From Acerihabitans sp035013185 (GTDB taxonomy: Bacteria > Pseudomonadota > Gammaproteobacteria > Enterobacterales > Enterobacteriaceae), in the NCBI RefSeq assembly GCF_035013185.1, contig NZ_JAYGJO010000002.1, positions 62,001 through 126,000 of the forward strand: a stretch of DNA of 64,000 nucleotides. Direction: 5' to 3'. Position 1 is the first letter of the stretch. The number at the start of each line of letters is the position of its first letter. The notes under the pieces are model-generated. The model searched no databases, had not been told where the DNA came from, and saw only the letters and a program-made list of their open reading frames with translations. Shown here piece after piece: positions 8,779 through 17,355 of the stretch. The position numbers and the translations under genes were made by a program.

Positions 8779-10299
8779 TTAGGCATAACGCACTGAATCT
8801 TTACCTAAGGTGCCAAAAAAACGAGACTTTGCACTAATCAAATGGCCACTCCATGTCATAATAACTGGATATAATTTTTCTTGCTGGCTATTATCATGGT
8901 CCTTGTCACTCCCTGAACCTATTTCATGCTGTAGGTTATAGCGCTGTCTTATTTTATCACTGTACGCGTTAAATGTTGGGTTATACGAAGAAAATATCTT
9001 ATAGGATGGATCGTTCACCTGCCAATGCTCCAGCATCAACCACGCTTTAGCATGCTCTGACAAATCCCAGCTTAATTTTTCCAGCCATTTTACTTTTTTG
9101 TTTTCGTCAGTTTCCATGAGTTTAATTAGCTTAGCATACATAGTTTCCATATCTGGCCAACCTGCCAATCGGCATTCATTGAATTCGCACGTTTCAACCG
9201 AATGCCGACGCGGAAAACCATTATTATAAAGAGAGTGGAATTCATGCGAGTCAAGACTACTATTAAGATTAGATAGTGAGGATAAATAATAGTTCAACCC
9301 TCGACTGGTTATATTATAACGATTACCCACTTTAAGATAATCCCCGGTGACCAACGCTTCTGCTGCGGTGAGATAGATGATTAACTGTTCGGTTCTAAAC
9401 CGATTTTTTCTTTGCAATCTTGCATAAAAGGTTTTTATTTTTTCTGATAGATGAGTTGCCTTCGCCATGCCAAACACCTCAGAAATAATTAATACTGTAT
9501 CGGCGATAGGGTGTGCAACATAGGCTTCGGCTAACAACGATTTCAAAAAAAGCTCTTGATTCCCACTTTTTTGGCATTCGTCTTTAATGTGATACGCCAC
9601 AGCAGTCTTGTCTGCCAAAATTAATGATAGCTGGGTTTTAACATTCATTAAAGGTAAAACACTACCCTTAGGCGCGAACTCACCGTCATGATGTTTCGTT
9701 AGGCGGCGGCTCGTGCCAGCCTGGGCAGGGATACTCTGCCACTTATCTGATATATCCCTCTCAGGGCCCACAAACTGGTTCTCTAGCCACTGTCGCAGTC
9801 TCTCGTGCTTGGCCGGTTGTGTCAGTGTTTGGGATGACAGGGCACACGCCGAGTCCTGCTCCTGGTGCGGAGCAGGACTCGGCAGCACAGCCGAAAATCG
9901 CTCCTGGCGTGGAGCAGGACTGGGCGGCACAGCCGAAAATCGCTCCTGGCGCGGAGCAGGACTCGGCGGCACAGCCGAAAATCGCCTCTGGCGCGGAGCA
10001 GGACTGGGCGGCACAGCCGAAAGTCGCGCCTGGCGCGGAGCAGGACTCGACGGCACTGCGGAAAGTCGCTCCTGGCGCGGAGCAGGACTGGGCGGCGGCG
10101 CTACGGAAAATCGAACCGGGCTGGGTAACGGAAACATAGGTGGTTTCGCGGGGGTGAATGCGTTTATGTTTTCCGACCGATTTTCTACCGAATAAATACC
10201 GCTAAAACTAGCGTTTCCCGCTAACCGCGCCATTACTGATGGTGGTTTGACACCTTGACCAGATGGGTTCGTTGTGGCGGTCATAGAATTGCTATGCAT
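8779..10299 (-). CDS. Proline-rich repeat protein, candidate secreted (type III effector-like) protein
   Basis: 506 residues. ATG at 10299 is chosen because AAGGATG sits eight bases upstream; an in-frame TTG at 10335 has no ribosome site. I do not recognise a family. The N-terminus MHSNSMTATTNPSGQG is Ser/Thr-rich and polar with no Sec signal, as in type III effectors. Residues about 60-145 are six 14-residue repeats of the type VPPSPAPRQERFSA. The rest (about 150-506) looks like a folded, mostly helical domain without membrane segments. The gene lies between ldhA and ydbK, where E. coli has hslJ, and it is preceded by very AT-rich DNA. This points to horizontal acquisition. The secretion route is inference; no chaperone or secretion genes are in the window. 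Confidence 0.7.
   Translation of the reverse strand: MHSNSMTATTNPSGQGVKPPSVMARLAGNASFSGIYSVENRSENINAFTPAKPPMFPLPSPVRFSVAPPPSPAPRQERLSAVPSSPAPRQARLSAVPPSPAPRQRRFSAVPPSPAPRQERFSAVPPSPAPRQERFSAVLPSPAPHQEQDSACALSSQTLTQPAKHERLRQWLENQFVGPERDISDKWQSIPAQAGTSRRLTKHHDGEFAPKGSVLPLMNVKTQLSLILADKTAVAYHIKDECQKSGNQELFLKSLLAEAYVAHPIADTVLIISEVFGMAKATHLSEKIKTFYARLQRKNRFRTEQLIIYLTAAEALVTGDYLKVGNRYNITSRGLNYYLSSLSNLNSSLDSHEFHSLYNNGFPRRHSVETCEFNECRLAGWPDMETMYAKLIKLMETDENKKVKWLEKLSWDLSEHAKAWLMLEHWQVNDPSYKIFSSYNPTFNAYSDKIRQRYNLQHEIGSGSDKDHDNSQQEKLYPVIMTWSGHLISAKSRFFGTLGKDSVRYA
9869..10120 (-). repeat. Six 42-bp tandem repeats
   Basis: Six consecutive 42-base units begin with GGAGCAGGACT at 9869, 9911, 9953, 9995, 10037 and 10079. 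They encode 14-residue PSPAPRQ-type units on the minus strand. Units differ by a few substitutions, and the last is the most diverged. Because the unit is a multiple of three without stops, all plus-strand frames are also open here, which is an artefact. Confidence 0.95.
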
Positions 10300-10335
10300 A
10301 AATTTCATCCTTAAAAGCATTATTATCTGAAACAA

Positions 10336-10931
10336 TCCGTTGCACTGTCTATTTTAACCATTAAACTCAAACATTTATATGCTGATCCCATATCAGAAAA
10401 AATAATTATATAAAAAACAATAAAATACCCTTCAAATTACACCTTTATAAAATATACATCAATATATTGATATATTGATATAACCATCAAAAAAAATAAA
10501 ATCATCTGAAACAATACGTATTTAATTTAATTAATGATATTTTAGTTTCAACCAATAATGACCTAAACCCAAGATTTTTTGGCCAACTGTATTTTTCATA
10601 GGTTCGCCACCCAATTGGCCAGCCTATAATTAGCGACGTAAGAAACTTATAAATCTGGTTATTTATACCAAAAAGTAACACCCCTTTATTAAATGAAGGG
10701 TCAATAGTGAAGACCTGTGGGGTTTTTGACAAGATATGCGATGGGGCTACCGGTGAATCAATCGCTTGGCCAACATCACGTCCAAGCGACGCTAATGTGC
10801 CATGGCTTGCGCAACCCATCGCTTGAACGTAAGGTGGTCACGCAAATAAACAGCAGTTTACGCAGTGGCACGTTTACCTGCCCTAACGAAAAAAACAACC
10901 CGGTTGAACATGGCAATTGGCGATACCGACG
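10336..10931. other. 596-bp non-coding stretch, AT-rich next to the effector-like gene
   Basis: The portion from about 10340 to 10560 is strongly AT-rich, with poly-A tracts and near-tandem ATATATTGAT units around 10460-10480. This composition is typical of H-NS-silenced horizontally acquired promoters. The rest (10560-10931) holds only a doubtful minus-strand reading frame of 105 codons (10502-10819) that I could not match to anything. Confidence 0.5.
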
Positions 10932-11165
10932 CTAAAACCGCTTGCCGTTGGCCAATTGGCACATCGCCACCACACTGCCGTCCAGTTGAGTGCTCAGTGT
11001 CATGTTGCCGCCGGCATTCTGACAGTGGGCTGTATTCGCCATCCTGGGTTGTTGCAACGAGGATGCCTGTTGGGCCATTTGTTCAGGCTCTTGATCGTTG
11101 GGCGTACTGCTGCAGGCGACTAGCAAAAGCGTTAAAATGGCTATCAGCCACCGTGAAAACGTCAT
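10932..11165 (-). CDS. ydbJ: Short DUF333-type lipoprotein (YdbJ-like), C-terminally shortened
   Basis: 77 residues. ATG at 11165 has GGGAG nine bases upstream. The signal sequence ends in LLVACSS, a lipobox, so it is a lipoprotein. The C-terminal half NTAHCQNAGGNMTLSTQLDG and MCQLANGKRF follow the DUF333 pattern of hemolysin-like small lipoproteins such as E. coli YdbJ, which is also next to ydbK. Family members normally continue with a Glu-Trp-containing tail and a last cysteine after the Gly-Lys motif. Here a stop follows GKRF directly, so the protein is probably truncated. Function unknown. Confidence 0.7.
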   Translation of the reverse strand: MTFSRWLIAILTLLLVACSSTPNDQEPEQMAQQASSLQQPRMANTAHCQNAGGNMTLSTQLDGSVVAMCQLANGKRF

Positions 11166-11443
11166 CGTTCTACTCCCGGCGCGTTTAATTTCGGAATATT
11201 CTGGAAACGCCAGTGTAGACGCACACAGCATTCACGTCGAGAACCCACGTCAAATTTTTACATATTGGCCGAATACGAGCGTATAGGCCTTATTGCACGG
11301 GTTTAATGGCCGATTTGGCTCACACCATCGCACAAAAGCAAAAATCCCCCAAGGTGGCGACTGATATACTGCGCGCATAAGGATAAGCCAATGATTTATT
11401 GGCTATCAGTCTTACACCGTTGTCGCAGCACAGAAGGTAAACC

Positions 11444-14400
11444 ATGATCACCACAGACGGTAATAACGCGGTCGTATCGGTAGCCTACCGAATTAATGAA
11501 GTTATCGCCATCTACCCTATTACGCCCAGCTCCACGATGGCCGAACAGGCAGATGCCTGGTCTGAGGTCGGTACCACCAATATATGGGGCGATGTTCCGC
11601 GGGTTATGGAAATGCAGTCGGAGGGCGGTGCTATCGCCACCGTGCACGGTGCATTGCAGACCGGCGCGTTATCCACAACCTTTACCTCTTCTCAGGGATT
11701 GCTGTTGATGATCCCGACGTTGTATAAACTTGCCGGGCAACTGACGCCGTTTGTGTTGCACGTAGCCGCCCGTACCGTAGCCACCCATGCGTTATCGATT
11801 TTCGGCGACCACTCCGATGTGATGGCGGTACGCCAAACCGGCTGCGCCATGCTGTGTGCGAGCAATGTGCAAGAAGCGCAGGATTTTGCGTTGATAGCGC
11901 AAATCGCCAGTTTGAATAGTCGTCTGCCGTTCATCCATTTCTTTGATGGTTTTCGTACCTCACACGAAATCAATAAAATCGCCCCGCTCTCGGATGATAC
12001 ATTAAAACGCTTACTGCCCCAGGCGGCGATCGATGCCCATCGGTCCAGGGCGTTAAGCCCCGATCATCCGGTGATTCGCGGCACTTCGGCCAATCCCGAT
12101 ACCTATTTCCAGTCACGTGAAGCCACTAATCCCTGGTATAACCACGCCTATGCCCACGTTGAGCAGGCGATGAATGTGTTCGCCGAGGCCACCGGCCGGT
12201 TATATCGTCCGTTTGAATATTACGGTCATCCTCAGGCCGAGCGGGTGATCGTGCTGATGGGATCGGCTATTGGCACCTGCGAGGAGGTGATCGATACCCT
12301 ACTTGCCCGAGGTGAAAAGGTCGGGGTGGTCAAAGTCCGGTTGTACCGCCCTTTTTCATCCCAGCATTTGCTGGCGGTGATCCCGGCCGGAGTACAAGCC
12401 GTCGCCGTGCTCGATCGCACCAAAGAACCTGGGGCACTTGCCGAGCCGCTTTACCTGGACGTGATGACGTCGCTAGCGGAAGCTTACAGCCAGGGTTTGC
12501 GTGATACGTTGCCGCGCACCATCGGTGGTCGTTATGGTCTATCGTCCAAAGAGTTCGATCCGGCCTGTGTGTTGGCCATTTTTCAAGAACTGACGTTGGC
12601 GCAGCCCAGAGCACGTTTTACGGTAGGCATTTATGACGATGTCACCCACCTGTCACTGCCGCTGCCCACCACGCATCTGCCCCGGCTGGCCAAGCTAGAG
12701 GCGCTGTTCTACGGCTTAGGTAGCGACGGCTCAGTGTCAGCGACTAAAAACAATATTAAAATCATCGGTAACAGTACCCCGATGTTCGCCCAAGGCTATT
12801 TTGTCTACGACTCGAAAAAAGCCGGCGGTCTGACGGTTTCCCATCTGCGTGTCAGTGAAAAACCGATTAATTCCGCCTATTTGATCCGGGAAGCCGATTT
12901 TATCGGTTGCCATCAGTCGCAGTTCATCGACAAATATCAAATGGTGGAACGACTGCGCGACGGCGGTATTTTTCTGCTCAATACACCCTATAGCGTCGAT
13001 GAGATTTGGCCGCGACTGCCCCAAGAAGTTCAGGCGTTGCTCAACGCGCGCCAGGCGCATTTTTATATCATTAACGCGGCGCAAATTGCCCGTGAATGCC
13101 AGTTGGGTGCGCGCATCAATACGGTCATGCAAATGGCGTTCTTCCAACTGACCGCTATTTTGCCACCGGACGCCGCACTGGCGGCACTGCAGTCGGCTAT
13201 CGCCCGTAGCTATAGCAGCAAAGGTCAGGAGTTAGTGGAGCGTAACTGGCAAGCGCTGGCCGCCACGCGTGAAGCCTTACACGCCGTGCCACTGCGTCCG
13301 GTGGATAACCACAGCCCAGTGCGCCCGCCGGTGGTTTCCGATGCCGCACCAGATTTTGTGAAGACCGTCACCGCCGCCATGCTGGCCGGTTTGGGCGATG
13401 CCCTACCGGTTTCGGCCCTGCCGCCGGACGGCACTTGGCCCGTGGGCACCACCCAATGGGAAAAACGCAACATTGCCGAACAGATCCCGTTATGGCAACC
13501 GGAGTTATGTACCCAATGTAATCACTGCGTTGCGGCCTGTCCCCATGCAGCCATTCGCGCCAAAGTGGTCGCGCCGGAAGCCTTGGACGCAGCACCGGCC
13601 GGGTTGGCCTCACTGGACGTTAAATCCCGCGATATGCGTGGGCGTAAATATGTGTTGCAAGTCGCACCAGAAGATTGCACCGGCTGTAATCTCTGCGTAG
13701 AAGTCTGCCCGGCCAAAGATCGGCAAAACCCGGACATCAAAGCCATCAATATGGCCTCGCGTCTGGAGCATGTGGAAGCAGAAAAAGTCCATTATCAATA
13801 CTTCCTCGATCTACCGGAAATGGCGGTATCCGATCTAGAGCGTATTGATATTCGCACGTCGCAGTTAATCACGCCGTTATTTGAATACTCTGGCGCCTGC
13901 TCCGGTTGCGGCGAAACCCCGTATATCAAACTGTTGACGCAACTGTATGGTGATCGGCTGCTGATTGCCAACGCCACCGGCTGTTCATCGATTTATGGCG
14001 GCAACCTGCCCTCAACGCCTTATACCACCAACGCCGAGGGACGCGGTCCGGCCTGGGCCAACTCCCTGTTTGAGGATAACGCAGAATTCGGCCTCGGTTT
14101 TCGCCTAACCGTGGATCACCACCGTCGACGTGTCACCCGCCTGCTGAACCACTATGCAGCCCTGCTGCCTGAGTCCCTGGTGGCCGGGTTGCGCGCGGAG
14201 TCAGTCACGGTGGAGGAGCGCCGCCGGCAAATCGCCGAACTGCGCGCCGAGCTAAACGATAAGCTGCTTGCGCCGGATGCTCAGGATGGCCTCAGGCAGT
14301 TGTCAAAGGATGCCGATTATCTGGTGGATAAGTCCATTTGGTTGATCGGTGGTGACGGCTGGGCCTACGATATCGGTTTCGGCGGGCTTGATCATGTTTT

Positions 14401-14998
14401 GAGCTTAACAGAGAATGTCAATATTCTGGTGCTCGACACCCAATGCTATTCCAATACCGGCGGCCAGCAGTCTAAAGCCACCCCGCTGGGTGCAGTGACC
14501 AAATTTGGTGAACAGGGCAAACGCAAGGCACGCAAGGATCTCGGCGTCAGCATGATGATGTACGGTCATGTGTATGTGGCGCAGATTTCCCTGGGCGCGC
14601 AGCTCAATCAAACGGTCAAGGCGATTCAAGAGGCAGAGGCGTATCCCGGGCCGTCGCTGATTATCGCCTACAGCCCCTGCGAGGAACATGGCTATGACCT
14701 GGCGTTAAGTCACGATCAGATGCGCCAGCTCACGGCCACCGGTTTTTGGCCGCTTTATCGTTTCGACCCACGGCGCAGCGATGAAGGCAAATTACCGTTA
14801 TCCCTGGATTCACGACCACCCAGCAGCGATCTCAGCGCCACCTTGCTTAACGAGCAGCGCTTTCGACGGCTGAATAACCAGCAGCCGGATGTCGCCAAGG
14901 CGCTTTATCAGGCAGCGGAGAACGATCTTAAAATAAAATACGATTTTCTGGCCCGCATGGCCGGTAAAGGGGATGATACGGAGCCGGGCACGCGCTAA
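11444..14998 (+). CDS. ydbK: Pyruvate:ferredoxin/flavodoxin oxidoreductase
   Basis: 1,184 residues, full length (E. coli YdbK 1,174). It converts pyruvate and CoA to acetyl-CoA and CO2, passing low-potential electrons to flavodoxin or ferredoxin. Domains in order: an N-terminal pyrimidine-binding domain with YPITPSSTMAEQADAW; a middle CoA-binding and gamma domain; two 4Fe-4S clusters CTQCNHCVAACP (first Cys 689) and CTGCNLCVEVCP (near 745); then the thiamine-diphosphate domain with GACSGCGETPYIKL, NATGCSSIYGG and IGGDGWAYDIGFGG. The ATG at 11444 follows AAGGTAAACC. In oxidative-stress conditions E. coli YdbK feeds reducing power to iron-sulphur repair. Confidence 0.96.
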   Translation: MITTDGNNAVVSVAYRINEVIAIYPITPSSTMAEQADAWSEVGTTNIWGDVPRVMEMQSEGGAIATVHGALQTGALSTTFTSSQGLLLMIPTLYKLAGQLTPFVLHVAARTVATHALSIFGDHSDVMAVRQTGCAMLCASNVQEAQDFALIAQIASLNSRLPFIHFFDGFRTSHEINKIAPLSDDTLKRLLPQAAIDAHRSRALSPDHPVIRGTSANPDTYFQSREATNPWYNHAYAHVEQAMNVFAEATGRLYRPFEYYGHPQAERVIVLMGSAIGTCEEVIDTLLARGEKVGVVKVRLYRPFSSQHLLAVIPAGVQAVAVLDRTKEPGALAEPLYLDVMTSLAEAYSQGLRDTLPRTIGGRYGLSSKEFDPACVLAIFQELTLAQPRARFTVGIYDDVTHLSLPLPTTHLPRLAKLEALFYGLGSDGSVSATKNNIKIIGNSTPMFAQGYFVYDSKKAGGLTVSHLRVSEKPINSAYLIREADFIGCHQSQFIDKYQMVERLRDGGIFLLNTPYSVDEIWPRLPQEVQALLNARQAHFYIINAAQIARECQLGARINTVMQMAFFQLTAILPPDAALAALQSAIARSYSSKGQELVERNWQALAATREALHAVPLRPVDNHSPVRPPVVSDAAPDFVKTVTAAMLAGLGDALPVSALPPDGTWPVGTTQWEKRNIAEQIPLWQPELCTQCNHCVAACPHAAIRAKVVAPEALDAAPAGLASLDVKSRDMRGRKYVLQVAPEDCTGCNLCVEVCPAKDRQNPDIKAINMASRLEHVEAEKVHYQYFLDLPEMAVSDLERIDIRTSQLITPLFEYSGACSGCGETPYIKLLTQLYGDRLLIANATGCSSIYGGNLPSTPYTTNAEGRGPAWANSLFEDNAEFGLGFRLTVDHHRRRVTRLLNHYAALLPESLVAGLRAESVTVEERRRQIAELRAELNDKLLAPDAQDGLRQLSKDADYLVDKSIWLIGGDGWAYDIGFGGLDHVLSLTENVNILVLDTQCYSNTGGQQSKATPLGAVTKFGEQGKRKARKDLGVSMMMYGHVYVAQISLGAQLNQTVKAIQEAEAYPGPSLIIAYSPCEEHGYDLALSHDQMRQLTATGFWPLYRFDPRRSDEGKLPLSLDSRPPSSDLSATLLNEQRFRRLNNQQPDVAKALYQAAENDLKIKYDFLARMAGKGDDTEPGTR

Positions 14999-15135
14999 TC
15001 AAACCTGGCAAGCCGTGGGTAATCTTTGCCGACGGCTAACCGGTGTCGACGTTTGGCTTGTCGAGCAAGAACGGTTTTAGGTATCCTCCACCTGCTACAT
15101 GTACCTCTGTTGATGAGTAATGTAGGTGATCGACA

Positions 15136-15174
15136 TAAGTGAGCAGTTTAAGTGAGCAGTTTAAGTGAGCAATA
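15136..15174 (+). repeat. 13-bp tandem repeat in the 5' leader of the PH-domain gene
   Basis: TAAGTGAGCAGTT occurs twice perfectly (15136-15148, 15149-15161) and a third, partial copy runs into AGGTGA, the likely ribosome-binding site for the ATG at 15185. Confidence 0.8.
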
Positions 15175-15184
15175 TAGGTGAGCG

Positions 15185-15685
15185 ATGGATCAGGTCAATA
15201 ATCATAGCGTTATACAAGCGACCTATACTCATCGGGTGTACCACGAGTATGTTCTCTCCTGGGTCGCATATATCCGGCCATGGGCATTGTTTATGGCCCA
15301 AGCCGCCATTGGCCTTATCGTGTCACAATCCGCCCAAGGGGCGAATTTTATCCTGGCCGGCTACGGCATTCTTTTTTTTGCCATCATCAAGGCCTTTTAT
15401 GATGTTGCCTTGCGGCGGCGTTTTCGATTTTATTATGATCGCGACGGCGTATGGGTATCGCGCGGGATATTGCCGTGGCGGCGTGGAATTGAAGGCATGC
15501 CCTGGAGCGATATAAATGAGTTGTCCTGTGAAGCCGGTTTTATCAGTTGGCTGTCCAAGTCCTACACTGTGCGCCTCGGGCATCGCGTCGACCCCGATCT
15601 GGATATCATCCTGATCCATATTAAACGAGGAAACCTGGCGGTTATCGCGATCAATGAGCAATTGGCGCAAGTGTCTAACCCGTAA
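15185..15685 (+). CDS. Membrane protein with bacterial PH-like domain
   Basis: 166 residues. Two hydrophobic helices (about 28-72, AYIRPWALFMAQAAIGLIVS and FILAGYGILFFAIIKAFYDV) are followed by a cytoplasmic segment RFRFYYDRDGVWVSRGILPW and GMPWSDINELSCE. The pattern (strand, Gly-Val-W, W-x-DI) is that of bPH2/YdbS-type domains. AGGTGA sits six bases before the ATG. Short unrelated intergenic DNA separates it from ydbK and ttcA. Function unknown; the family assignment is by pattern only. Confidence 0.75.
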   Translation: MDQVNNHSVIQATYTHRVYHEYVLSWVAYIRPWALFMAQAAIGLIVSQSAQGANFILAGYGILFFAIIKAFYDVALRRRFRFYYDRDGVWVSRGILPWRRGIEGMPWSDINELSCEAGFISWLSKSYTVRLGHRVDPDLDIILIHIKRGNLAVIAINEQLAQVSNP

Positions 15686-15764
15686 CGGCGGCGCACAACA
15701 CCCATATGCGCCCCGGCGGTGACCCAAAAGGCATTATCGCGTACAATCCTTGCCATAGCCCTTC

Positions 15765-15830
15765 TATAGCCTAAATAATCCGAACTGCAGGCAAACCAAC
15801 GCACCTGCAACCTGATGCATGGCGGGTATA
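15765..15830. repeat. Internally deleted ERIC element (both termini, 66 bp)
   Basis: The left end TATAGCCTAAATAATC and the right end GCATGGCGGGTATA correspond to the two outer ends of the ERIC consensus, with CCAACGCACCTGCA next to the right end. The central palindrome (GTAAGCTCCTGGGG type) is missing, so two ends are fused. The ATG at 15815 lies inside it. Confidence 0.75.
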
Positions 15831-15895
15831 ACACCGATCGATTGCGTCGCGGTAAGCTCGCGGCGCGCCAGAATAAATCAAAGGTATTCGACAAC

Positions 15896-16822
15896 GTGGT
15901 TAATCAAAAAGAGCAGTACAACCTGAATAAATTGCATAAGCGCCTACGCCGTAACGTAGGCCAGGCTATCGCCGATTTCAATATGATTGAAGAAGGCGAT
16001 CGGATTATGGTGTGCCTGTCCGGCGGCAAGGACAGTTATACCATGCTGGAAATTCTGCGTAATCTGCAGCATAGCGCGCCGATACATTTCTCTTTGGTGG
16101 CGGTAAATCTTGACCAAAAACAACCCGGTTTTCCAGCGGACATCCTGCCGGCTTACCTGAAGGCTGCCGGTGTTGAATTCAAGATTGTCGAAGAGAATAC
16201 CTATGGCATCGTAAAAGATAAAATTCCCGAGGGAAAAACCACCTGCTCGTTGTGCTCGCGATTACGGCGCGGCATTTTATACCGCACCGCTACCGAGTTG
16301 GGAGCAACCAAGATAGCCCTGGGGCATCATCGTGATGACATGTTGCAAACCTTGTTCCTGAATATGTTTTATGGTGGCAAACTTAAAGCCATGCCCCCAA
16401 AATTAATGAGCGATGATGGCAAACAGATCGTCATTCGTCCGCTGGCCTATTGCCGGGAAAAAGACATAACGCGCTTTGCCGTCGCCCGTGAATTTCCGAT
16501 TATCCCCTGCAATCTGTGCGGCTCCCAGCCTAACCTACAGCGTCAGGTGATAGGCAACATGCTCAATGACTGGGATCGGCAGTATCCAGGTCGGATCGAA
16601 ACCATGTTCCGCGCCATGCAAAATGTCGTGCCCTCCCATTTGGCCGACGGCAACATATTTGACTTCAAGGGGCTGAGCATTGGCGATGACATCATCGATG
16701 GGGGTGACCTCGCCTTTGACCCGGTTCCGATAACCGGTCCCGCAGCGACGTGGTTAGACGAACACGATCAACGGGAGCAGCCGCCGGAGAACCTGCGACT
16801 GCCGGTAGTTGAGCTGAAATAA
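15896..16822 (+). CDS. ttcA: tRNA 2-thiocytidine biosynthesis protein TtcA
   Basis: About 308 residues from GTG 15896 (E. coli 311). It thiolates cytidine-32 of certain tRNAs using ATP and an iron-sulphur cluster. It shows the PP-loop SGGKDS near residue 42, the cluster cysteines CSLC and CNLC, and the GHHRDDMLQTLFLNMFYGGK segment typical of TtcA. The upstream ATG at 15815 is in frame but lies within an ERIC repeat and adds 27 residues absent from the family. The GTG that yields VNQKEQYNLNKL matches the E. coli N-terminus better. FnrS and zntB follow, as in E. coli. Confidence 0.94.
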   Translation: MVNQKEQYNLNKLHKRLRRNVGQAIADFNMIEEGDRIMVCLSGGKDSYTMLEILRNLQHSAPIHFSLVAVNLDQKQPGFPADILPAYLKAAGVEFKIVEENTYGIVKDKIPEGKTTCSLCSRLRRGILYRTATELGATKIALGHHRDDMLQTLFLNMFYGGKLKAMPPKLMSDDGKQIVIRPLAYCREKDITRFAVAREFPIIPCNLCGSQPNLQRQVIGNMLNDWDRQYPGRIETMFRAMQNVVPSHLADGNIFDFKGLSIGDDIIDGGDLAFDPVPITGPAATWLDEHDQREQPPENLRLPVVELK

Positions 16823-16827
16823 CCGAT

Positions 16828-17025
16828 TTACATTCTAAACGGCGGTGGATCCTCAATGGGTTTTGGATCCGGGTTATAGGGCGGGTCCAACGGCGGATCC
16901 GGGATGGGTGACGGGATCGGCGGTGGGTCGGTAGGGATGGGTTCGCTGGGCAGCGGCGCAGCGGAGATGCTCAAACGATAACCATGAGTTGTGTCATCCC
17001 CAACCAGGGTTGTTGTGCTGTGCAT
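16828..17025 (-). CDS. Small proline-rich protein of unknown function
   Basis: 65 residues. ATG at 17025 has GAGGTGG seven bases upstream, a strong site; a longer frame to 17067 lacks one. The second half is dominated by Pro-x motifs (PTDPPPIPSPIPDPPLD, PYNPDPKPIEDPPPF) and must be disordered; there is no signal peptide or membrane segment. It lies six bases after ttcA on the opposite strand. I do not recognise a family. The strong ribosome site and clean frame favour a real gene. Confidence 0.55.
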   Translation of the reverse strand: MHSTTTLVGDDTTHGYRLSISAAPLPSEPIPTDPPPIPSPIPDPPLDPPYNPDPKPIEDPPPFRM

Positions 17026-17170
17026 TGTATCCACCTCGCAAAAAGTAGGCAAAAAAAGGGTAACCATTACGCCATGGCGTATGGTTATCCGCTTGCTTTA
17101 AGCATAGTGCGTTATGTTGTTCTGGACAAACCTTGACCGGGTCAACGGGGTGATCCCGCAAAAAAAGGAC

Positions 17171-17292
17171 AAAAAAAATGCCAAGTCAGAGACTTGGCAC
17201 TATATGAATTAATTATGCTATGCAATAATTCAAAATTAGAAGTAAGACAATATGGAGCGCAACGCCCATCGCTTGACGTTGCATTCACCTGC
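17171..17292 (-). ncRNA. fnrS: FnrS, FNR-dependent small regulatory RNA
   Basis: Reading the minus strand from 17292 gives GCAGGTGAATGCAACGTCAA, then GCGATGGGCGTTGCGCTCC and ATATTGTCTTACTTC, essentially identical to E. coli FnrS. It ends in a rho-independent terminator: stem TGCCAAGTC / GACTTGGCA at 17179-17199 with a three-base loop, followed by eight U (17178-17171). Length 122 nt, as in E. coli. It sits just downstream of zntB, the conserved location. FnrS is Hfq-dependent and represses genes of aerobic metabolism (such as sodB, maeA, gpmA) under anaerobiosis. An FNR site lies upstream. Confidence 0.96.
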
Positions 17293-17327
17293 GATATCTA
17301 TACTGCCTTATATTAATAATGCTCATA

Positions 17328-17341
17328 TTGATATTGCTCAA
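17328..17341 (-). promoter_or_regulatory. FNR-binding site of fnrS
   Basis: TTGAGCAATATCAA on the minus strand matches the FNR consensus TTGATnnnnATCAA with one change. Its centre is about 42 bases upstream of the fnrS 5' end at 17292, the class II activator position. A TATAGAT -10 element lies between (about 17296-17302). Confidence 0.88.
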
Positions 17342-17355
17342 TATTATGAGGCTTT

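Noticed and set aside
9869..10120. Possible CRISPR array
   Set aside because: Units are directly contiguous 42-mers without unique spacers and encode in-frame peptide repeats.
9713..10195. Three overlapping plus-strand frames across the 42-bp repeats
   Set aside because: A stop-free 42-base unit keeps every plus frame open; the minus-strand frame continues through unique sequence on both sides and has a good ribosome site.
10502..10819. 105-codon minus-strand gene upstream of the effector-like gene
   Set aside because: No start signal, mixed AT/GC composition and no recognisable motif; kept only as a note.
17171..17199. Terminator of zntB
   Set aside because: The hairpin and U-run are the 3' end of FnrS, which has its own FNR box and start downstream of zntB.
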